Positions 6,938-12,568 of a stretch of 12,568 bases of DNA are shown here, piece after piece. Made by a program: the position numbers and the translations under genes. This DNA is from Firm-04 sp964479595. Its GTDB lineage: Bacteria > Bacillota > Clostridia > Oscillospirales > Ruminococcaceae. Every line of letters starts with the position of its first letter. Position 1 is the first letter of the stretch. The notes under the pieces are model-generated. The model ran no database searches, was not told the DNA's origin, and saw only the letters and a program-made list of their open reading frames with translations. The stretch is from assembly GCA_964479595.1 (NCBI GenBank), contig CAYZMU010000032.1:1-12568 (forward strand). Reading direction: 5' to 3'.

Positions 6938-6962
6938 CAAAACCCGCGGCGCTTGCTATAAT
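6934..6962 (+). promoter_or_regulatory. Consensus sigma-A promoter of the multi-PAS gene
   Basis: TTGACA (6934-6939), a 17-bp spacer and TATAAT (6957-6962), a perfect consensus. The -35 box overlaps the TGA stop of the HAD gene (6935-6937). Predicted start is near 6969, about 57 nt before the GTG start codon. No terminator separates it from the upstream operon, so readthrough can add to its transcription. Confidence 0.9.
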
Positions 6963-6999
6963 GAAAGTACAGAGAGAATAGGTTTCGGGAAGGGCCTTT

Positions 7000-7029
7000 A
7001 TGGATGTGGAATGGAGGGAGCCACAGTGA
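7000..7029 (+). CDS. Possible 9-codon leader peptide before the multi-PAS gene
   Basis: A short reading frame (MDVEWREPQ, then TGA) begins about 30 nt after the predicted transcription start. It is preceded by GGGAAGGG at 5-6 nt spacing. Its stop codon overlaps the GTG start of the large gene as GTGA, the arrangement used for translational coupling. The large gene's own ribosome binding site (GGAGGGAG) lies inside this frame. It may be chance; only the spacing, the binding site and the stop/start overlap support it. Confidence 0.3.
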   Translation: MDVEWREPQ

Positions 7030-10000
7030 AAAACAACACGGCGCTTTTGGATTTGCGCGCGGACGCGGTGCTGGTCTTTTCGGAGGAAGAGCTTGAGATT
7101 CGCTATGGCAATCCCGCCGCGCGGAAGCTTCTGGGGGAGATAGAAGATAAAGCGAAGCTTTCCGCGATTTTTGAGGAAGATTCCCTACCCGCGCGGCTGA
7201 TTGCGGGCGCGGGTGAGGAAACCGCCGCGGCGGTCTGGGAGGACGCGCCATGGTTTGACGAGCCCGCCATGCTCCACGCGCTGGCGCTTTTATGGGACGA
7301 CGAACCCTGCGTGGCGCTCACCATCGGGCGGCGCTCGCACGGCACCCCGCCTGACGCGCTGAAGATTATCCGCGCCGTACTTTCCGAGTCAAATTTTATC
7401 GCGCTGCGGGTGGACTGCGAGACCATGGCGGCGACCGTGCTGAGCAGCGGCGACCCGCTGACGAACACGCAGGCGCGGTTTGACGATTGCGGGGATTTTA
7501 TCCGCGCGTACGCCGAGGTTTCCGTGCATCCGGAAGACAGGGAGCAGTTTGTTTCCGCCTTTTCCCCGGAGCAGTTCCGGATTTTCCGCGAGATGTCGAC
7601 TTCCCCGAGCTGCGCGGTGCGCCACAGAGCGGGCGATGAATACCGCTGGGCGAGTTTTTCGCTGACGGCCGTGGACGCCTCCGCTGTGCTGCTTCTTGGA
7701 AAGGACAGCACCCAGCAGCACATGGAACAGGAGCGCTCGGATATGGTCCGCGCGGAGCTGCGCACGCTCTCCGACCGCAACCGCTATATCGTCGACGGCG
7801 TTTCGGATATTTTCCGGCTGCTGCTGCATATCGATCTCAAAACGGGCGAGACCATGATTCTGACCATGCACCCGGGGCTGCGCGAACTTTTTTCGATGGA
7901 AAAAATTTATCCTTTTGAGGAAATCGTCAGTGAACTGCTGAAACTTGTCCACCCCGACGACCGCGACCGTGTGGAGGAATATTCCAGACTCCCGCAATAC
8001 GAGTGGGACCCGCAAAGCCCCTCGCAGAACCGCTATGTGATGCAATACCGCCGAATCACGCCCGGGGAGTCTCCCGACGAATCCGCCAGATGGACGCGCT
8101 CCGTGCTGACGCTGCTGCGCCCGGAAGAGGGCAAGCCTACCGAGGCGTACTATTCCGTGCAGGACATTGACCTGTGGCGGCGCAGGGAAATCGAAAACAA
8201 GCGGATTCAGGAGACGCTGACGGCGCAGTTCTATACGCTGATTCGCAACCGCTTCCTGTGGTTTATCGAGGGCGACTACGGCACCCAGACCGCGACCTGC
8301 TACCGCATTGAAAACCGCGAGGTGCAGCCGCCGATACAGTGTCCGTTCGGGCAGTTCTTCGAGCGCATGATTATGCCCAACTGCCACCCCGACGATTATA
8401 AGCGCGTGGCGCTGGCGCTGCTGCCGAGCGCCGCGAAGGACGCTTTCGAGCAGGGCAAGCGCGAAATCACGGTCGAATACCGCCACCGCGACGGCGAGAA
8501 CTGGCGCTACGCGCGCGCGGAGATGTATCTTCGCACGGACGAACTGAGCACGCTGCATTCCATGCTCTATATCTCCGATATCGACAGCGAGGTTCAGGAC
8601 CGCGACCGCGTCGCGAAGGCGGAGCATGAGCAGCTGGTGCTGCGCAGGAAGTTCGGGCTGATGATTCAGGACGCTTTCGTGCAGATAGGCGAGGTGGATC
8701 TGGACGGCGACATTTTTTCGCACTACGAAATCGAGGACCGCGATATCGCCCTCGTGCGCGATGAGCTGCCCTTCTCCATCTGTTCGGAGGCCTACCCCGA
8801 GCGTTTCATTCACCCCGACCAGCGCGCGCTTTTCAGGCAGTACTTCTCCTACGAGGCGATTCTGCAGGCGGCGCGGGACAGAGTCGCGCAGATAAAGCAC
8901 CTCTTCCTGTTCGATATTCACGAAAATAAACAGTACTACTGGTGCAATGTCGCGGTGCGGTTTTTCCACGACGACAACGGCAAGAACTGTCTGATGTCGT
9001 ATGTGGAGAATGTGGACGATGAAATCCGCAAGCGCGACGCGCAGCTCCACGCCGTCACGACCGCCAAGGAGAAGCTGCAGGACAGCATCCGCGCCAAGGA
9101 ACGCGCGCGAATCCGCAAGGCGCATTTCTTCCTGAATCTGGCGAGCAGTTTCCAGCTCGCGCTCAATCAGGTCTATGCGACGCTTACCCAGCTCGAGCAC
9201 GCGCTGCCGCCGCAGGAGACGCACAGAGAAGATTTCCGCTCGCTCTTTACGATGTACGAGCGCCTCTCCGCGATGACGGAATGCGCGAAGGACGTCATGC
9301 TGCTCGAAAACAACCAGCTCCCGCTGCTCAAGGAGCCCGTGAGTCTGCCGCAGATGGTCTGGAACATGAAGCGCAATACCATGGAGATTTGTCAGAACAA
9401 ATCGCTGCGGCTGACGACCTACACGAGCAACGTGACGCAGGAGACGGTCACCTGCGATTCGGGTCGGCTCTCCTTCCTCTTTGACAATATTTTTATCAAT
9501 GTGATCCGCACACTGCCCGACGGCTCCGCGGTGACACTGCGCCTTTCCCAGCAGCAGCCCCCCGAACCCGCGCAGAAAAACACGGCGGTCTATGAGTTTT
9601 CGCTGATTACCTACGGCGACAGGGTCTCTCAGGATATCCAGAGCGGAATCTGTTCGCCGATACCGTTCCACGACCCGCTCAAGACGATTGAGGAGGAGTC
9701 GCTGAGCCACAACGCCGACCACAGCCAGCACAATCTCTATCTGAGCAAGCGCCTGATCGCGCTGATGAACGGCACGCTGGAATTTGTGAAGCTGCCCGGG
9801 CACGCCAGCGCCGTCACTTTGCGCCTGCCCTTCCCGTACGTGCCGCAGGAAGTCGTTTTCCCGCAGCGCTTTCTCTACGGAAAGCACATTTTCGTCTGGG
9901 ATTCCGACAAGCATTCCGCGATGGCGACGATGGAAATTCTGCGCGAGACGGGTATGCGGCTGAGCTGGCAGGAAAATTTCGAAAATCTTTTGGCGAATCT

Positions 10001-10250
10001 GAAACTCTGCCGCGCGCAGCACGAGCCCTGCGACATTCTGCTGCTGCGCTACACGGATATGGAGGACAAGCCCGCGGAGAAAATGCGCCAGATTCGGGAT
10101 CTGGAGGCGAAAATGCCGATTGTCATTCTGGACGACGCCGTCTCGCCGGAGCGCATTGAAATGCCCGAGCATATCTACCATGTCGAGGCGCCGCTCTTTC
10201 GCTCGACTCTGAGCGCGGTGCTGCGGCAAATCGCCGACGACGCGCAGTAA
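7026..10250 (+). CDS. Multi-PAS sensor with degenerate histidine kinase and receiver domains (pseudo-hybrid-kinase)
   Basis: Encodes 1074 residues, with no signal peptide or membrane segment, so cytosolic. A PAS-like domain (about 5-100) is followed by four PAS-like modules, each marked by a HPED/HPDD/HPDQ motif at H168, H309, H454 and H596. A coiled linker (about 664-700) leads into a HisKA-like helix (700-760), a HATPase_c-like domain (770-940) and a receiver-like domain (952-1070). Aligned by eye, the H-box FLNLASSFQLALN has S707 where the phospho-accepting histidine belongs. The N-box keeps two asparagines (821, 825), but the G1 (DxGxG) and G2 (GxGL) boxes are replaced by TYGDR and QHNL. 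In the receiver, the aspartate is R1008, the Thr is D1036 and the Lys is A1055. It should therefore not autophosphorylate. The GTG start is chosen because GGAGGGAG lies 5 nt upstream; the ATG at 7011 lacks a good site. Own consensus promoter. Confidence 0.85.
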   Translation: MKNNTALLDLRADAVLVFSEEELEIRYGNPAARKLLGEIEDKAKLSAIFEEDSLPARLIAGAGEETAAAVWEDAPWFDEPAMLHALALLWDDEPCVALTIGRRSHGTPPDALKIIRAVLSESNFIALRVDCETMAATVLSSGDPLTNTQARFDDCGDFIRAYAEVSVHPEDREQFVSAFSPEQFRIFREMSTSPSCAVRHRAGDEYRWASFSLTAVDASAVLLLGKDSTQQHMEQERSDMVRAELRTLSDRNRYIVDGVSDIFRLLLHIDLKTGETMILTMHPGLRELFSMEKIYPFEEIVSELLKLVHPDDRDRVEEYSRLPQYEWDPQSPSQNRYVMQYRRITPGESPDESARWTRSVLTLLRPEEGKPTEAYYSVQDIDLWRRREIENKRIQETLTAQFYTLIRNRFLWFIEGDYGTQTATCYRIENREVQPPIQCPFGQFFERMIMPNCHPDDYKRVALALLPSAAKDAFEQGKREITVEYRHRDGENWRYARAEMYLRTDELSTLHSMLYISDIDSEVQDRDRVAKAEHEQLVLRRKFGLMIQDAFVQIGEVDLDGDIFSHYEIEDRDIALVRDELPFSICSEAYPERFIHPDQRALFRQYFSYEAILQAARDRVAQIKHLFLFDIHENKQYYWCNVAVRFFHDDNGKNCLMSYVENVDDEIRKRDAQLHAVTTAKEKLQDSIRAKERARIRKAHFFLNLASSFQLALNQVYATLTQLEHALPPQETHREDFRSLFTMYERLSAMTECAKDVMLLENNQLPLLKEPVSLPQMVWNMKRNTMEICQNKSLRLTTYTSNVTQETVTCDSGRLSFLFDNIFINVIRTLPDGSAVTLRLSQQQPPEPAQKNTAVYEFSLITYGDRVSQDIQSGICSPIPFHDPLKTIEEESLSHNADHSQHNLYLSKRLIALMNGTLEFVKLPGHASAVTLRLPFPYVPQEVVFPQRFLYGKHIFVWDSDKHSAMATMEILRETGMRLSWQENFENLLANLKLCRAQHEPCDILLLRYTDMEDKPAEKMRQIRDLEAKMPIVILDDAVSPERIEMPEHIYHVEAPLFRSTLSAVLRQIADDAQ

Positions 10251-10258
10251 CATCAAAA

Positions 10259-10284
10259 TCCCCCGCGCCTTTTCGCGTGGGGGA
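10259..10284 (+). other. Strong hairpin without U-tract between the multi-PAS and DUF389 genes
   Basis: A 10-bp stem (10259-10268 with 10275-10284, five C-G pairs at the base, one G-U) closes a 6-nt CTTTTC loop 8 nt after the stop codon. ATCATTCGC follows instead of a run of U, so it is not a textbook terminator. It could protect the upstream mRNA end, act as a weak terminator, or lower expression of the DUF389 gene, whose ribosome binding site lies only about 10 nt further on. Confidence 0.55.
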
Positions 10285-10307
10285 ATCATTCGCAAAGGAG
10301 ACAGGAT

Positions 10308-11708
10308 ATGGAGGAAACGCCCAAGACATTCCGCGAGTCCGCGAAGGACTATTTCCACGCGCTGCTGGATATGCGCAGCAATATGCTCGACTACGATTCG
10401 CTGCACGCGATGATGGAGGAGAACACGGTCATTCACGGCGCGAATATGTGGATTCTCATGCTCGCGGTGCTTATCGCCTCGATAGGCTTAAATGTCAATT
10501 CCACGGCGGTCATCATCGGCGCGATGCTGATTTCCCCGCTCATGAGCGGCATTCTGGCAATCGGCTACGCGCTGGCGATTCGCGACCTGACCATGCTGCG
10601 CCACGCCGCCTCGCGCTTCGCGACTCAGGTGGTCATCAGTCTGGTGGCGTCCACGATTTACTTCGCGATTTCCCCGCTCAAGACCCCGACAGAGGAGATG
10701 CTCGCGCGCACAAGCCCCACGCTCTGGGATGTTCTGATCGCGCTTTTCGGCGGCATCGCGGGCAGTATCGGCAACACGCGCCAGAAGACGAGCAATGTGG
10801 TCCCCGGTGTCGCGATTGCCACGGCGCTGATGCCCCCGCTCTGCACGGCGGGCTACGGCATCGCCACGCGCCAGCTCAGTTTCTTCCTCGGCGCGTCGTA
10901 TCTTTTCATGATCAACACGCTGTTTATCGCGCTTTCGGCGTTCTTCGTCACGAAAATGCTCGGCGTGCCGGTTGTGGTGGAATACGATAAGAAACGCCAG
11001 CGTCACATCAGCCGCGTCATCACGGTTATTACGATCATTACCATCATTCCGAGCGTGCTGGTGGGCGCGGTTACGGTCTGGCAGTCGGTGGTCGAAAGCA
11101 ATGTCAGCCGCTTTCTGGAAAAGGAATTTGTGTTTACAGATACGGCTTTAGTCACCAGCAATGTGGACCGGATAAAGCGTGAAATCTCGGTTTCTTTGGT
11201 CGGGCTGCAGATCCCGGACGAAAAGATAGAAGAAATAACCGAAAAGCTTGACGATTATGATCTGGGGGATTTCACGCTCCACGTCACGCAGAACAAGCAG
11301 ACGGAGGGCGAGATGAGCGACAAGGTCAAAATCGCGGTGCAGGAGAACACGATTAACGAACTGCAGGAACGCGCCGACGCGCTGGAGACGGATCTTGAGA
11401 ATATGCGCGAGAGCGAGGCGGAGCGTCCTGACTGCGCCGCCATCGCGAAGAAGGCGCAGGAGGTTTTCCCGCAGCTGCGTGAGGCGGCGCTGGGGCTGCT
11501 GGAAAGCGAAGACGGGGAGCATTACCTCTTTTCCGCGCGCGCCGATGAGGCTTTGACGCCCGACGAGCAGCAGCTGATTGTCAATTTCGTGAACGCGGAG
11601 ACCGGGACGGACAATAGTGAGATTTCTATTGAAATGCCCGCCGTAACGACCGCGCAGACGACCGATATGACCGGCGAAACTTCGTCACATTCCACAAATT
11701 CCCCATAA
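10308..11708 (+). CDS. DUF389 membrane protein with long soluble C-terminal region
   Basis: Encodes 466 residues. The DUF389 core (about 44-257) has around six hydrophobic membrane segments and the family's hallmark stretch GLNVNSTAVIIGAMLISPLM (60-79), followed by further conserved pieces GSIGNT (152-157) and IATALMPPLCTAGYG (170-184). The function of DUF389 is not established. From residue 258 a soluble region follows: a first domain (about 260-330), a probable coiled coil rich in Glu/Leu (338-372), a second small domain (375-442), and a Thr/Ser-rich tail (446-466) that looks disordered. AAAGGAG lies 7 nt before the ATG, supporting the start. It lies 57 nt after the multi-PAS gene on the same strand with no promoter visible in the gap, so it is likely cotranscribed through the intergenic hairpin. 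Confidence 0.88.
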   Translation: MEETPKTFRESAKDYFHALLDMRSNMLDYDSLHAMMEENTVIHGANMWILMLAVLIASIGLNVNSTAVIIGAMLISPLMSGILAIGYALAIRDLTMLRHAASRFATQVVISLVASTIYFAISPLKTPTEEMLARTSPTLWDVLIALFGGIAGSIGNTRQKTSNVVPGVAIATALMPPLCTAGYGIATRQLSFFLGASYLFMINTLFIALSAFFVTKMLGVPVVVEYDKKRQRHISRVITVITIITIIPSVLVGAVTVWQSVVESNVSRFLEKEFVFTDTALVTSNVDRIKREISVSLVGLQIPDEKIEEITEKLDDYDLGDFTLHVTQNKQTEGEMSDKVKIAVQENTINELQERADALETDLENMRESEAERPDCAAIAKKAQEVFPQLREAALGLLESEDGEHYLFSARADEALTPDEQQLIVNFVNAETGTDNSEISIEMPAVTTAQTTDMTGETSSHSTNSP

Positions 11709-11738
11709 AATCCGGTGTGATTTTCTACACGGATGGGG
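11701..11738 (+). terminator. Weak terminator-like hairpin at the end of the DUF389 gene
   Basis: CCCCAT (11701-11706) can pair with ATGGGG (11733-11738), or ATCCGgTGT (11710-11718) with ACACGGAT (11727-11734), around a GATTTTCT loop. The structure includes the stop codon and ends 2 nt before the -35 box of the first rRNA promoter. No U-run follows on the plus strand, so termination would be inefficient or Rho-dependent. Confidence 0.35.
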
Positions 11739-11739
11739 C

Positions 11740-11768
11740 TTGACAGGGGAAGGAAAAGGGAGTAAAAT
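11740..11768 (+). promoter_or_regulatory. rRNA operon promoter P1
   Basis: TTGACA (11740-11745), 17-bp spacer, TAAAAT (11763-11768): one mismatch from consensus. Predicted start is near 11775. It is the upstream member of a tandem pair, 114 bp from the second, as is usual for rRNA operons. Confidence 0.8.
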
Positions 11769-11820
11769 ATAAGTAGTCGCCCAAAATTCCGGGATGCGGG
11801 GAGCGGCGCGGGGGTTTCCC

Positions 11821-11882
11821 GAAAATTTTTTTGAGGAAATTTTCAAAAACCGCTTGACAAACGTTTCGGAATGTGGTATAAT
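11821..11882 (+). promoter_or_regulatory. rRNA operon promoter P2 with A/T-rich upstream element
   Basis: TTGACA (11854-11859), 17-bp spacer, TATAAT (11877-11882), a perfect consensus. The preceding 30 bp (11821-11850) are almost pure A/T with A and T tracts, fitting an UP element bound by the RNA polymerase alpha subunit. That element also contains an inverted repeat, GAAAATTT (11821-11828) and AAATTTTC (11837-11844). Predicted start is near 11889. Confidence 0.9.
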
Positions 11883-11888
11883 GATAGA

Positions 11889-12206
11889 CGCCGCCTGAAA
11901 CGGCAGGGGGATTTTTTCCCATGTGGCGAGGCGGCAGCGGCATCTTGAAAATTGAACAATGCAACCAAACCCTTGAAGATTCTTTTGACGGGGAGAGGTT
12001 CTCGAAAGAGCCGAAAGGCTTTGGAGAGGGCTTTGAACCGGCGCGTCAAGGCGAGACGAAAAAACGCGCAAAGAGGTCATAGCGAGCAATCGTATGAACC
12101 GGATTGAAGCGGCGTTCGGGGCTTTCTGAGCGAAGGGGTGTGAAGCGGGAGACCGCGGAATGCTTTGGAGGGAAGAGAGGGAACGAGCGGCGCTGCGATA
12201 CAAACT
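11889..12206 (+). other. rRNA operon leader
   Basis: About 320 nt between the P2 start and the 16S rRNA, with no convincing protein gene. Visible parts are a boxA-like antitermination signal, CATCTTGAAAATTGAAC (11941-11957), resembling the TGxTCTTTGAAAA leaders of Firmicutes; an inverted pair TTGACG (11985-11990) / CGTCAA (12045-12050) that could close a long leader stem; and a small hairpin AGCC-GAAA-GGCT with a GNRA loop (12009-12020). The last part should pair with sequence downstream of 16S rRNA, outside the window, for RNase III processing. Confidence 0.65.

Positions 12207-12568
<362 letters not shown>

Noticed and set aside
7389..10436. 1015-codon open frame on the minus strand, antisense to the multi-PAS gene
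   Set aside because: It mirrors the sense gene in a GC-rich genome with strong third-position bias, starts inside the DUF389 gene, has Arg/His/Leu/Val-rich low-information sequence and no recognisable domain. The sense strand has a promoter, ribosome binding site and PAS/kinase-like domains.
11790..11832. Possible terminator between rRNA promoters P1 and P2 (CGGGA/TCCCG arms followed by seven T)
   Set aside because: The stem is only 5 bp around a 22-nt loop without complementary bases, and the T run is better explained as part of the P2 upstream element.

Overview
The window reads as a chromosomal segment of a GC-rich low-copy-number Gram-positive bacterium of class Clostridia. The first ~360 bases of a 16S rRNA gene sit at the right end, and from memory their variable positions look closest to the Oscillospirales/Ruminococcaceae ('Clostridium cluster IV') type. 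No database search was possible, so this placement is provisional. Strong AGGAG-type ribosome binding sites, consensus sigma-A promoters, tRNA genes without an encoded CCA, a KtrAB-type potassium transporter and tandem rRNA promoters all fit that group.

Left part (1-535): two intrinsic terminators, then a minus-strand tRNA operon transcribed Val(UAC)-Asp(GUC)-Gly(GCC)-Cys(GCA) from a perfect consensus promoter (TTGACA, 17 bp, TATAAT). Next (565-4273) is a tightly packed minus-strand operon in transcription order ktrB - ktrA - class I SAM methyltransferase - hslO (Hsp33). It is read from a promoter at 4359-4387, and I see no terminator between hslO and the tRNA promoter.

Middle part (4396-6937): a divergent plus-strand promoter drives a GDSL/SGNH lipoprotein hydrolase, a TIGR01212/YhcC-type radical SAM protein and a HAD phosphatase, all with overlapping gene ends. 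The two divergent promoters share a perfect 16-bp palindrome that covers part of both -35 boxes, a strong candidate for a common operator.

Right part (6934-11708): a perfect promoter whose -35 box overlaps the HAD stop codon drives a 1074-residue multi-PAS protein. It has the layout of a hybrid histidine kinase (PAS repeats, HisKA-like, HATPase-like, receiver-like), but the phospho-accepting histidine, the ATP-binding glycines and the receiver aspartate all appear to be lost. It is therefore best read as a pseudo-hybrid-kinase sensor or scaffold, and it is the most unusual object in the window. A hairpin and then a DUF389 membrane protein with a long soluble tail follow on the same strand.

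Far right (11740-12568): two strong tandem promoters, an rRNA leader of about 320 nt and the 5' part of 16S rRNA, which runs off the window. I see no CRISPR array, insertion sequence, phage gene or other mobile element.
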